Shown here one piece after another: positions 7,606-15,610 of a DNA stretch of 64,000 nt. Under the pieces are notes generated by a model, which was given only the letters and a program-made list of their open reading frames with translations, did not search any database and had not been told where the DNA came from. Position numbers and translations under genes: made by a program. This stretch comes from Ornithinimicrobium murale (GTDB taxonomy: Bacteria > Actinomycetota > Actinomycetes > Actinomycetales > Dermatophilaceae): positions 1 through 64,000 of the forward strand of contig NZ_QLVD01000004.1 of the NCBI RefSeq assembly GCF_003352835.1, written 5' to 3'. The number at the start of each line of letters is the position of its first letter. The stretch's first letter is position 1.

Positions 7606-8895
7606 ATGGACAGCAGGACGCCGCGGGTTGCGGTCATCGGGGCCGGGATCTCTGGTCTCACGGCGGCTTATGTGCTGCGCGAGAGTCACACGGTGACCCT
7701 GTTCGAGGCGGACGACCGGCTCGGGGGCCACGCCCACACGCACGACGTGCCGACCGGCGACGGGGGAGCGGTCCCGGTCGACAGCGGCTTCATCGTCCAT
7801 AACGAGCGCACCTACCCCACGCTGCTGCGGCTGTTCCGTGAACTCGATGTGCCCACCCGTCGGACCGAGATGTCGATGAGCATCACCTGCGACGGCTGCG
7901 GCCTGTCCTACGCAGGTGGCCGTGGCCTGCCCGGGTTGGTCGGCGGCCTCGGTCTGCGCGGCCGCGACGACGTCCGGCACGCCGCTGCACTGGCCCCTGT
8001 GTTGCGGCAGGTGCCGCGCTTCTACCGCGCCGCCCGCAGGCTGCTGGACACACCCGCCTCGACCTGGGACCCGACGCTGGCGCAGTTCCTGCACCGGCAT
8101 CTGTTCAGTGATCACTTCGTGCGCCACTTCGCCGTCCCGCTCGTCAGCTGCGTCTGGTCCGCGGGCGACCTGGACGCCGAGGTCTATCCCGCCCGTCACC
8201 TGTTCACCTTCCTGGAGCACCACGGGATGCTGCGGATCAGCGGCTCCCCGACCTGGAAGACGGTCGTGGGCGGCTCGCGGACCTACGTCGACCGGGTCGC
8301 CGCCCAGCTGCCCGATGTCCGCCGGGGCTGCGCCGTGCGGGCCGTGGAGCGGCACGAGGACGCCGTGGTCGTGACCTCCTCCGGTGGCCGGCGCGAGACC
8401 TACGACCGGGTCATCGTGGCCACCCACGCCGACCAGGCCCTCGACCTGCTCGCCGACGCCGAGCCCGCGGAGAAGGAGGCGCTCGGCGCCATCGGCTACT
8501 CGGTCAACCAGACGCTGCTCCACACCGACGTCTCAGCGCTGCCGGCCCCGCGGGTCCGGGCGTCCTGGAACTACCGGATGAGCGGGTGCCAGGTCCCGGC
8601 GCCGGCCGTGCGGGTGAACTACTGGATGAACCGTCTGCACGGACTGGAGCCCGCCCTCGAGGACCACGTCGTCACCCTCAACGCTGGGGCGGAGATCGCG
8701 CCGGAGCGGGTGGTCGCCCGGATGACCTACGCCCACCCCGTCTTCACCCGTGAGTCGGTGGCCGCGGCGGCCGTGCTCCGGGAGGCCGGCGGTCCGCGCC
8801 TGGCGTTCGCGGGTGCCCACCTCGGCTGGGGCTTCCACGAGGACGGCGCGCGCTCCGGGCTGGCCGCCGCCCGCCGCGTGGGTGGGCGGTGGTGA
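7606..8895 (+). CDS. FAD-dependent oxidoreductase (amine-oxidase-like, COG2907 type)
   Basis: A 429-residue flavoprotein. The N-terminal Rossmann motif VAVIGAGISGLTAAYVLR binds FAD, and FEADDRLGGHAHTHDV is the typical second motif. FIVHNERTYPTLLRLF and the C-terminal FAGAHLGWGFHEDGARSG are signatures of the COG2907 group. This group accompanies DUF1365 and a Cfa-like methyltransferase in light or singlet-oxygen-induced operons, where it is thought to modify membrane fatty acids. It is the first gene of a four-gene operon with every junction overlapping. ATG at 7606 has a GGAG six bases upstream; a TTG at 7591 is also in frame. The exact reaction is not known from sequence. Confidence 0.87.
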   Translation: MDSRTPRVAVIGAGISGLTAAYVLRESHTVTLFEADDRLGGHAHTHDVPTGDGGAVPVDSGFIVHNERTYPTLLRLFRELDVPTRRTEMSMSITCDGCGLSYAGGRGLPGLVGGLGLRGRDDVRHAAALAPVLRQVPRFYRAARRLLDTPASTWDPTLAQFLHRHLFSDHFVRHFAVPLVSCVWSAGDLDAEVYPARHLFTFLEHHGMLRISGSPTWKTVVGGSRTYVDRVAAQLPDVRRGCAVRAVERHEDAVVVTSSGGRRETYDRVIVATHADQALDLLADAEPAEKEALGAIGYSVNQTLLHTDVSALPAPRVRASWNYRMSGCQVPAPAVRVNYWMNRLHGLEPALEDHVVTLNAGAEIAPERVVARMTYAHPVFTRESVAAAAVLREAGGPRLAFAGAHLGWGFHEDGARSGLAAARRVGGRW

Positions 8896-9698
8896 GTCCA
8901 GTGGTGGAGACCAGCGCCGCGACTCAGGACACCACCGGGGCGGCCCGGGGCCGGCAGCGCGTCGCGCCGCCGCCGCTGCCCGCTCTGGTCGTCGGCACGG
9001 TGACGCACCGGAGGCTGCGACCGATCGGCCACCGCGTCGACCACCGGCACTACTCCTGGCTGGTTGACCTCGACCACCTGCCCGACCTGCCCTGGCCGCT
9101 GCGGTCGCTGGCCTCGTTCCGACCCGAGGACCATTTGGACGCAGGGCGCCTGGGGGGCGGCATCCGTGGTGACCTGGTGCGCTTCCTGTCGCGCCGCGGC
9201 GTCGCGGTCGAGCCCGGGGACCGGTTGCTCATGCTGGCCCACCCCCGCAGCATGGGGCACGGTTTCAACCCGTTGAGCGTGCACTGGTGCCTCACGGCAG
9301 ACGACGAGGTGCGTGCGGTCGTGCTCGAGGTGCACAACACCTATGGGCAGCGGCACGCCTACCTGCTGCACCCCGACGCTCGGGGCAGCGTCCGGGTTGG
9401 CAAGGAGTTCTACGTCTCCCCCTTCAACGACAGCTCCGGGTCGTATGCCGTGCGGCTGCGCCTGGACGAGCGGGTGGCGGTCTCGGTCCGGCTGGAGCGC
9501 GAGTCTCAGGTGGTGCTCACCGCGACGCTGGCCGGGCGCACCAGGCCCGGGACGGTGCCGCACCTGCTCTGGACGGCCCTGACCCTTCCGCTGATGACCC
9601 ACCGGGTCTCCGCCCTGATCCGCGCGCACGGCATCTGGCTGTGGCTTCGCGGGCTCCCGGTGCGGCCCCGGCCAAACCACGAGGACCTGACCCGATGA
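8889..9698 (+). CDS. DUF1365-family protein
   Basis: A 269-residue DUF1365 protein, recognised by the opening VGTVTHRRLRPIGHRVDHRHY and the central MLAHPRSMGHGFNPLSVHWC and VLEVHNTYGQRHAYLL. KEFYVSPFND is another family hallmark. The GTG start lies inside the end of the FAD oxidoreductase gene (7-base overlap) and its stop overlaps the next start, so the products are probably made in fixed ratio. DUF1365 proteins are almost always linked to COG2907 oxidases and Cfa-like methyltransferases. A role in modifying unsaturated acyl chains under photo-oxidative stress is inferred from that linkage, not demonstrated. Confidence 0.9.
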   Translation: MVSPVVETSAATQDTTGAARGRQRVAPPPLPALVVGTVTHRRLRPIGHRVDHRHYSWLVDLDHLPDLPWPLRSLASFRPEDHLDAGRLGGGIRGDLVRFLSRRGVAVEPGDRLLMLAHPRSMGHGFNPLSVHWCLTADDEVRAVVLEVHNTYGQRHAYLLHPDARGSVRVGKEFYVSPFNDSSGSYAVRLRLDERVAVSVRLERESQVVLTATLAGRTRPGTVPHLLWTALTLPLMTHRVSALIRAHGIWLWLRGLPVRPRPNHEDLTR

Positions 9699-10966
9699 CC
9701 ACGACCGATGCTTCATCCCGCCTCCACCTGCCCGGTGTCGACGACCCGACCTGCCTGAGCCGCAGGGGTGGTGGTGTCTGCCGGCGCGCGCACCTCGCCC
9801 GCCTCGTGCTGGTGATGGCCGCGCGCCGGGCCGGCGTGGACCTGCTGTGGCCCGACGGCTCTCCCGTCGGGGGCGGCGAGCCGACCCCCGGTCGACCGGC
9901 CCTCGAGGTCGTCCGACCCCGTGACTTCCTGGAGCGCGTCGCCCACGACCCGAAGATCGGCATCGGTGAGGCGTATATGGCCGGTGACTGGCGCGCAGCA
10001 CCAGGCACCGACCTGGCCTCGGCCATGGTGCCGTTCGCGGAGCGCATCGAGGCGTTCCTGCCCCCGTGGCTGCACCGGCTGCGCTTCGTGGTCGACCGGC
10101 GTCCACCGTTGACGGACAACAGCCCGACCGGTGCCCGGCGGCACATCGAGGCGCACTATGACCTGTCCAACGACATGTTCGCCACCTTCCTGGACTCCTC
10201 CATGAGCTACAGCTCAGCGCGGTTCGACCCGGCTCGCCCGCGCGCCGGGCAGGACCTGCAGGAGGCCCAGCTGCGCAAGATCGACGCCGTGCTCGACGCG
10301 GCGCGGGTCGGACCCGGCAGCCACGTGCTGGAGATCGGCACCGGCTGGGGCAGCCTGGCGGTCCGCGCGGCCCAGCGGGGCGCGCGAGTCGTGACCCTCA
10401 CCCTGTCCGCAGAGCAGGCGTCGCTGGCCCAGGACCGGGTCAACCATGCCGGCATGACCGACCGGGTCAGCATCCGGCTCCAGGACTACCGAGAGGTGGA
10501 CGGCAGCTATGACGCCATCGTGTCGGTGGAGATGGTCGAGGCGGTGGGCGAAGCGTACTGGCCGGCCTACTTCCGAGCCGTCGACGAGCGGCTCGCTCCC
10601 GGTGGCATCGCGGCAATCCAGGCCATCCTGATGAGCCACCAGCGGCTGCGCACCACGCGCCGCTCCTACGGCTGGATCAACAAGCACGTCTTCCCTGGTG
10701 GCATTATTCCGTCGATGGAGGCCATCGAGGCAGTCACCCTGGAACACACCGACCTGCGGGTCCGGTCCGTCGAGCGCTTCGGCGCGGACTACGCCGAGAC
10801 GCTGCGACGCTGGCGCGAGCGCTTCCTGGCCGAGTGGGACAGCATCGAGGACCGCGGCTTCGACGCGGTGTTCCGGCGCCGATGGGAGTTCTACCTGGCC
10901 TTCTGTCAGGCTGGGTTCACCGGAGGGGCCATCGACGTGGGCCTGATCAGGCTGGAACGCCCGTGA
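9695..10966 (+). CDS. Cyclopropane-fatty-acyl-phospholipid synthase-like methyltransferase
   Basis: A 423-residue SAM-dependent methyltransferase of the Cfa family. The sequence HIEAHYDLSNDMFATFLDSSMSYSSARF is the diagnostic substrate-binding region, and LEIGTGWG (about residues 212-219) binds SAM. Later family blocks such as SVEMVEAVGEAYW and FPGGIIPS are present. Family members transfer a methylene or methyl group onto a double bond of phospholipid acyl chains at the membrane. In this setting, with DUF1365 and COG2907 partners, it may make branched or furan-type fatty acids rather than plain cyclopropanes; that is inference. Start ATG overlaps the upstream stop by four bases and the stop overlaps the next GTG. 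Confidence 0.92.
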   Translation: MTTTDASSRLHLPGVDDPTCLSRRGGGVCRRAHLARLVLVMAARRAGVDLLWPDGSPVGGGEPTPGRPALEVVRPRDFLERVAHDPKIGIGEAYMAGDWRAAPGTDLASAMVPFAERIEAFLPPWLHRLRFVVDRRPPLTDNSPTGARRHIEAHYDLSNDMFATFLDSSMSYSSARFDPARPRAGQDLQEAQLRKIDAVLDAARVGPGSHVLEIGTGWGSLAVRAAQRGARVVTLTLSAEQASLAQDRVNHAGMTDRVSIRLQDYREVDGSYDAIVSVEMVEAVGEAYWPAYFRAVDERLAPGGIAAIQAILMSHQRLRTTRRSYGWINKHVFPGGIIPSMEAIEAVTLEHTDLRVRSVERFGADYAETLRRWRERFLAEWDSIEDRGFDAVFRRRWEFYLAFCQAGFTGGAIDVGLIRLERP

Positions 10967-12399
10967 GGGCCCTGGTCACCGGAGCCACCGGTTACATCGG
11001 CGGCCTGCTCGTCCCAGAGCTGCTCGAGGCCGGCTGGCAGGTGCGGGTGCTCACACGTGACGCGGCGCGTCTCGACGACGCCTGGCGGGGTCGCGTCGAG
11101 GTCGTCGAGGGAGACGCCACCTCCACCGACGATCTCGACCGGGCGCTCGCGGAGGAGGGCGCCGAGCCGCTCGACGTGGCCTACTACCTCGTGCACAGCA
11201 TGGACGGGGACGGTGACTTCGCGGACCGGGACCGACAGCTCGCCACGGACTTCGGGGCGGCGGCCGCGCGCGGTGGCGTGCGACGCATCGTCTACCTCTC
11301 CGGGCTGCACCCGGACGGCGAGCTGTCCGCGCACCTGGCCTCGCGGGTGGAGGTGGGCCGGATCCTCCTGGACAGCGGCGTGCCGACGGCCGTGCTGCAG
11401 GCCGCGACGGTCATCGGGGACGGCTCGGTGTCCTTCGCGATGCTGCGTCATCTCACCACGCGGCTGCCCGTCATGGTGGCGCCGAAGTGGTTGCGCAACC
11501 TGATCCAGCCGATCGCCGTCGAGGACGTGCTGCACTACCTCCTCGCCACGGCCGGGCTCCCGCCGGACGTGAGCCGGACCTTCGACATCGGTGGGCCGGA
11601 CGTCCTGACCTACGAGGAGATGATGCAGGTCTTCGCGGAGGAGACCGGCCAGCGCCGCAGGGTCATCGTCACCGTGCCGGTGCTGACGCCCCGCCTGGCA
11701 AGCCACTGGGTCGGTCTCGTCACGCCCGTCGACGCCGGGGTCGCCAAGCCGCTCGTCGGCTCGCTCGTGCATGAGGTGGTGTGCCACGAGGACGACCTGG
11801 TGGAGCTGGTCGGGCCACCCCCCAGCGGTCTCACGCCCTACCGGGAGGCGGTGCACGCCGCCATGAGGGGTGTCGCGCCCGACACCGCGTTACGACGTCT
11901 CGGTGAGGTGGCGACCGCGGTGACGGCCGCCGCCATCACCGGCAGCCTGGGGACCGATCCCGGCAGCCGCTGGTATCGCGCACTGGACAAGCCAGCGTGG
12001 CAGCCTCCCAGCATTGCCTTCCCGCTGGTGTGGTCGGCGCTCTATGCCGATCTCGCCGCGGTCTCGACGGCGACGCTGGTCGACCTCGACCAGCAGGGCG
12101 CTGCAGATCCCGGTCCCGCGAGCGCCGACGGCACCACGTCCGCGGCCAGGGCCGTGGGTTACGAGCGTGCCCTGTGGCTCAACCTCGCCCTGAACGCGAC
12201 CTGGGGCCTGAGCTTCTTCCGGGCCCGGCGCCCGGCTCTGGCGGCGGTGCACAGCGCGGTGCTCACGGTCAGTGCGGCGGACCTGGCCCGACGAGCGGGT
12301 GCGGTGCAGACCCGACGTGGCTGGCAGCTGGCGCCGTATGCCGCATGGTGCGGTTTCGCGACCGCACTGTCGGGGTCCCTGGCCCGCCGGAACCGGTGA
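10963..12399 (+). CDS. SDR (NAD(P)-binding)-TspO fusion protein
   Basis: A 478-residue two-domain protein. Residues 1 to about 300 form an atypical short-chain dehydrogenase/NmrA-like domain with the motif ALVTGATGYIGGLLVPELL at the very N-terminus and RRIVYLSGLHPDG further on. From about residue 337 a TspO/MBR domain follows: WYRALDKPAWQPPSIAFP, then LVWSALYADL, LWLNLALNATWGLSFF and further membrane segments. TspO proteins are membrane proteins that bind tetrapyrroles and respond to oxidative stress. The fusion suggests a membrane-anchored redox enzyme coupled to tetrapyrrole sensing or handling, which is inference. The GTG start overlaps the methyltransferase stop (GTGA). No frameshift is seen between the domains. 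Confidence 0.88.
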   Translation: MRALVTGATGYIGGLLVPELLEAGWQVRVLTRDAARLDDAWRGRVEVVEGDATSTDDLDRALAEEGAEPLDVAYYLVHSMDGDGDFADRDRQLATDFGAAAARGGVRRIVYLSGLHPDGELSAHLASRVEVGRILLDSGVPTAVLQAATVIGDGSVSFAMLRHLTTRLPVMVAPKWLRNLIQPIAVEDVLHYLLATAGLPPDVSRTFDIGGPDVLTYEEMMQVFAEETGQRRRVIVTVPVLTPRLASHWVGLVTPVDAGVAKPLVGSLVHEVVCHEDDLVELVGPPPSGLTPYREAVHAAMRGVAPDTALRRLGEVATAVTAAAITGSLGTDPGSRWYRALDKPAWQPPSIAFPLVWSALYADLAAVSTATLVDLDQQGAADPGPASADGTTSAARAVGYERALWLNLALNATWGLSFFRARRPALAAVHSAVLTVSAADLARRAGAVQTRRGWQLAPYAAWCGFATALSGSLARRNR

Positions 12400-12450
12400 G
12401 GCCGTTCACGCGGCCCGGTGCACCATCGTGGAACCGGCCGACGACGCGGA

Positions 12451-12505
12451 CCGCGCACGGTCGGACCGCGCACGGTCGGACTGCGCACGGTCGGACTGCG
12501 CACGG
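12451..12505. repeat. 15-bp tandem repeat between convergent genes
   Basis: Nearly four copies of a 15-base unit (CCGCGCACGGTCGGA, with C/T variation at its second base) start at 12451, 12466, 12481 and 12496, the last one partial. They lie between the converging SDR-TspO and MerR genes. No coding or regulatory role is visible. Confidence 0.85.
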
Positions 12506-12509
12506 CCCC

Positions 12510-13430
12510 TCAGGGGGCGATCCCCTGCTCTCCCCGGGGACTCACGCGCAAGGCCGCGTCGACGGGGTCGCCGGTCAGGAGTGTGGCCCCCAGCCGCTCG
12601 GCGACCGGGGTGGTGGCCCCGGCCCCGGCGACCACGAGGTGGGCGGACCGCAGCGCCTGCGCAGCACTCTCGCTGAGCTGGTCGAGGTGGTCGGCGGTGT
12701 CGACGAGCGGTTGGGTCTGCACGGCAGACAGGACGACGAGCTCCGGGCCGAGAGTCTCCACGGCCGAGGCGAGGGTGGCCACGGGTGTGTCGGCGCCGAG
12801 GTAGCGCACCCGCCACCCAGCGCGTCCGAGCACCACGCCGAAGGCCAGGAGGCCCAGCTCGTGCTGCTCGCCCGGGGGGCAGGCCAACACCGCCAGCGGC
12901 CCCGTGCCGGCATCCCAGGCAAGGGCCAGGCTGGCGAGGCGGTGGCGCACCACATGGCTCGCGAAGTGCTCCTGCGCCACCGTGAACGACCCGCTCGCCC
13001 AACGCTCGCCCGTCTCGTGGAGCACGGGGAGGATCACCTCCTGCAGCGCCTCCTCGACCCCCAGCTGCTCCAGCGCGGCGTCGAGCACGGCGTGGGCCGC
13101 ACCGTCATCGAACGCGCCGATGGAGGACAGCAGCCGCTCGCGGAGGGCGGGGGCCGCGCCGCCGCGCGCCCCGTGCGCGACCGAGCGCGTCGACGTCGGG
13201 TCGTCGGAGGCTTGGCGGGATGCGGAGAGGGCCGCGGCGGCGGCCTGCGCGGTGGCCAGACCGGTGGTGCGCAATCGGACGGTCTCGCGGACCCGCCACT
13301 CGTCCGAGGGCCCGTAGAGGCGGTAGCCGCCGGTGGAGCGGATCGGTGTGAGCAACCCGTAGCGGCGTTCCCACACGCGCAGCACGTGCGCGCTGACACC
13401 GGTGCGCGCAGCCAGCTCCCCGATGCGCAT
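12510..13430 (-). CDS. MerR-family B12-binding photoreceptor regulator (CarH/LitR type)
   Basis: A 306-residue transcription factor. The N-terminal MerR winged helix is RIGELAARTGVSAHVLRVWERRYG (residues 2-25, given in part), followed by a helical bundle with the W-x9-EH signature: Trp144, Glu154, His155. The cobalamin-binding domain has E188-x-H190-x-x-G193, with His190 the lower Co ligand; the W-to-His distance of 46 equals that in Thermus CarH. Such proteins bind adenosylcobalamin, repress as tetramers in the dark and release DNA in light. The residue matching Thermus His132 is Ala145, a deviation that may change the photoproduct. It is divergent from the CPBP gene. A GTG at 13451 is an alternative start. 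Confidence 0.88.
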   Translation of the reverse strand: MRIGELAARTGVSAHVLRVWERRYGLLTPIRSTGGYRLYGPSDEWRVRETVRLRTTGLATAQAAAAALSASRQASDDPTSTRSVAHGARGGAAPALRERLLSSIGAFDDGAAHAVLDAALEQLGVEEALQEVILPVLHETGERWASGSFTVAQEHFASHVVRHRLASLALAWDAGTGPLAVLACPPGEQHELGLLAFGVVLGRAGWRVRYLGADTPVATLASAVETLGPELVVLSAVQTQPLVDTADHLDQLSESAAQALRSAHLVVAGAGATTPVAERLGATLLTGDPVDAALRVSPRGEQGIAP

Positions 13431-13469
13431 CGTCGCGGGGGCTGTGGTCACCCTGGCAGCGTACAACGT

Positions 13470-13486
13470 AAGACAAAGCATGCACA
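13470..13486. promoter_or_regulatory. Second candidate CarH operator
   Basis: AAGACA at 13470 and TGCACA at 13481 are spaced exactly 11 bases apart. The second fits the TnnACA core and the first lacks only the T. The element AGACAAA-CAT is shared with the site at 7568, with one extra base here. It lies just upstream of the MerR-B12 gene and suggests autoregulation. Confidence 0.42.
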
Positions 13487-13582
13487 GGGGCACGGCAGCT
13501 CGTCCGTCACCCGGTCGGTCAGTCACCAGGTGCAGCGCAGGCCAGGCGCCGTCCTCGAGGTGTCCCCCGCAGGGGCGGACCG

Positions 13583-14329
13583 GTGACGGCCGGAGGCAGC
13601 AGGAGGCCGACGGCGCGGGCGCACGAGCTCCGGCGCTTCCTGCAGGCCGCCCTGCTGCGTCCGGTGCCACGAGACCACAGGGAGCCCGACCGTGCCTTTC
13701 GGCGGCGCCGGGTGGTGTGCACGGTCACCCTCGTCGTGGGTGCGGTGGTGCTCGGCCTCGGGCTCAACGCGCCGCCCGGTGACCCGCTCTTCCTCGTGCT
13801 CACCGCCGTGCTCGCCCTCGTCTGGCTCGGGGGAGCCCTGGCCGCGGGGCCCTTGCACCTGGGCAGGGCATGGACGCGCCGGGGCGGTCTGGTCCGGCCG
13901 GTGGTGCAGTCGCTGGCGCTGGGCCTCCTGGCCGTCGCAGTGTTCTGCGCCGGGGCCGTGCTCGTGGCCCAGGTGCCACCGCTGCGTGAGGCGGTCAACG
14001 AGGTGCTCGACCACGCTCGGTATGCCTCCCTCCCGCTCGTCGCCCTGATCACCCTGGTCAACGGGCTGGCCGAGGAGATGTTCTTCCGCGGGGCGCTGTA
14101 TGCAGCGGTCGGCGCCGGGCGACAGGTGCTCGTCACGACCGGGCTGTATGTCCTGGTCACCGCCGCGACCGGCAACCTCATGCTCGTCGTCGCGGCCGCC
14201 GTCCTCGGTCTGCTCGTCGGCGCACAGCGTCGGGTCACCGGTGGCGTGCTGGGGCCGGCCCTGACCCACGTCGTCTGGTCCCTGTCGCTGCTCTTCCTGC
14301 TCCCGCCGCTGCTCGCGGCCCTGTCCTAG
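13583..14329 (+). CDS. CPBP-family intramembrane metalloprotease
   Basis: A 248-residue membrane protein of the CPBP (Abi) family. After a basic N-terminus there are about six to seven hydrophobic segments. The family motif EEMFFRG stands at residues 164-170, and a second His-containing motif PALTHVVWS lies near the C-terminus. The Glu-Glu and His residues are the expected metal-binding catalytic set of the Rce1/CAAX-protease-like fold. It is transcribed away from the MerR-B12 regulator and is followed after seven bases by an SDR gene, so it probably belongs to the same regulon. Substrate unknown. The GTG start at 13583 is the likely one. Confidence 0.85.
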   Translation: MTAGGSRRPTARAHELRRFLQAALLRPVPRDHREPDRAFRRRRVVCTVTLVVGAVVLGLGLNAPPGDPLFLVLTAVLALVWLGGALAAGPLHLGRAWTRRGGLVRPVVQSLALGLLAVAVFCAGAVLVAQVPPLREAVNEVLDHARYASLPLVALITLVNGLAEEMFFRGALYAAVGAGRQVLVTTGLYVLVTAATGNLMLVVAAAVLGLLVGAQRRVTGGVLGPALTHVVWSLSLLFLLPPLLAALS

Positions 14330-14336
14330 GAGAGAC

Positions 14337-15320
14337 ATGAGATCACCTGCTCGCCACGTCGGCTCGATAGTCGACACCGCGCTGGACCGGCTGGTGGTGC
14401 CGGGCTACACCCGGGTCGGCCACGCCGTGCGGCGCCGCCTGCCGGGCTGGCCGAGGGACCCGGACCCGGATGCCCTCGTCGGGCGGCACGTGGCGGTCAC
14501 CGGTGCCACCTCGGGGCTCGGCGCGGCGACCGCGCAGGGAGCCCTGCTGCTGGGCGCACACGTCCACCTCGTCGTCCGCGACACGGCCAAGGGCGAGCAG
14601 GTGGCCGCCGGGCTCGGGGCTCCGGGTCGCACCACGGTCTGGCACTGCGACGTGGCCGACCTCGACAGCGTGCGGGCCTTCACCACCGCCTTCCGGGCAG
14701 AGGTGCCCAGGCTCGACGGGCTCGCGCACAACGCCGGCGCCCTGCCGGCCACGCGCACCGAGTCGGCACAGGGACACGAGCTGACCATGGCGCTCCACGT
14801 CCTGGGGCCGGTGGCGATGACCGAGGCCCTGCTGCCGGTGCTGTCCGGAGGGGCGCCGGTCGTCCTGGTCACCTCGGGAGGGATGTACGGCCAGCGTCTG
14901 CGCGCCGACGACCCCGACTACCACCAGGGGTCCTACTCCGGCACAGCCGCCTACGCGCGCAGCAAGCGTGCCCAGGTCGAGCTGCTGCCGTTGCTGCGGC
15001 GGCGCTGGGCCGGGAGTGACCCTGGTCCCGTCGTGCACGCCGTCCATCCCGGCTGGGCGAGCTCGCCCGGGTTGTCCGCAGCGCTCCCGGGCTTCACCCG
15101 GCTCACGACCCCGCTGCTGCGCACCCCGGAGGCTGGCGCAGACACCACGGTCTGGCTGCTGACGCGGCCGGGGCTGCAGGGTGGTCGGCTGTGGCACGAC
15201 CGCCGCCCACGGCCGACACACCTGGTGCGCGCGACCCGGTCCGGGCCGGACGAGGCGGCGGAGCTGTGGGCCTGGGTCCTCGGTGCCGCCGGCCTGCCCG
15301 GTGCTGGCAGCAACCCCTGA
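14337..15320 (+). CDS. Short-chain dehydrogenase/reductase
   Basis: A 327-residue classical SDR with a membrane-proximal or amphipathic N-terminal extension of about 50 residues. The nucleotide-binding motif is VAVTGATSGLGAAT (TGxxxGxG), followed by LAHNAGAL (NAG motif) and the catalytic YARSK (YxxxK). An AGGAGA ribosome-binding site precedes the ATG. It is second in the operon behind the CPBP protease. SDR genes also occur in the singlet-oxygen-responsive Cfa loci of other bacteria, so a role in lipid or aldehyde reduction is plausible; the substrate is not predictable. The stop codon lies inside the first unit of the tandem repeat at 15307-15398. Confidence 0.88.
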   Translation: MRSPARHVGSIVDTALDRLVVPGYTRVGHAVRRRLPGWPRDPDPDALVGRHVAVTGATSGLGAATAQGALLLGAHVHLVVRDTAKGEQVAAGLGAPGRTTVWHCDVADLDSVRAFTTAFRAEVPRLDGLAHNAGALPATRTESAQGHELTMALHVLGPVAMTEALLPVLSGGAPVVLVTSGGMYGQRLRADDPDYHQGSYSGTAAYARSKRAQVELLPLLRRRWAGSDPGPVVHAVHPGWASSPGLSAALPGFTRLTTPLLRTPEAGADTTVWLLTRPGLQGGRLWHDRRPRPTHLVRATRSGPDEAAELWAWVLGAAGLPGAGSNP

Positions 15321-15398
15321 GGGCGCAGCAACGCCTGAGGGCGCAGCCAACCCCTGAGGGCGCAGCCAACCCCTGAGGGCGCAGCAACGCCTGAGGGC
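15307..15398. repeat. 18-19 bp tandem repeat at the end of the SDR gene
   Basis: Five copies of an 18-19 base unit (core GCAGCAACSCCTGAGGGC; two copies carry an extra C) run in tandem. The first copy contains the stop codon of the SDR gene, so the array looks like amplification of a gene end. Each unit holds CCTGAGG, so the array can fold into several small alternative hairpins, possibly helping termination. Confidence 0.9.
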
Positions 15399-15550
15399 GC
15401 CGTCGCGGCGATTCTGGCCACGCGAGGCGCCCCGAACCTGCAGCTGCGGGACGAGGCCCCCCCGTCAATGCGCGGTGAATTCTTCGTCTGGATTGGGTAG
15501 CCCACGTGCGCGAGGCCTGAAGTCACAGGCCTGTAGTTCCGGGACCCCTC

Positions 15551-15580
15551 TTGTCACACCAATCACTCCTGCCTCATATT
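15551..15580 (+). promoter_or_regulatory. Candidate promoter of the SpoIID-CWB2 gene
   Basis: TTGTCA at 15551-15556 and CATATT at 15575-15580 are separated by 18 bases. This resembles a housekeeping-type promoter ending 30 bases before the GTG start at 15611. The call rests on pattern only. Confidence 0.35.
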
Positions 15581-15610
15581 GGTAGGGTCCCTCACCTCAG
15601 GAGCCACCTC

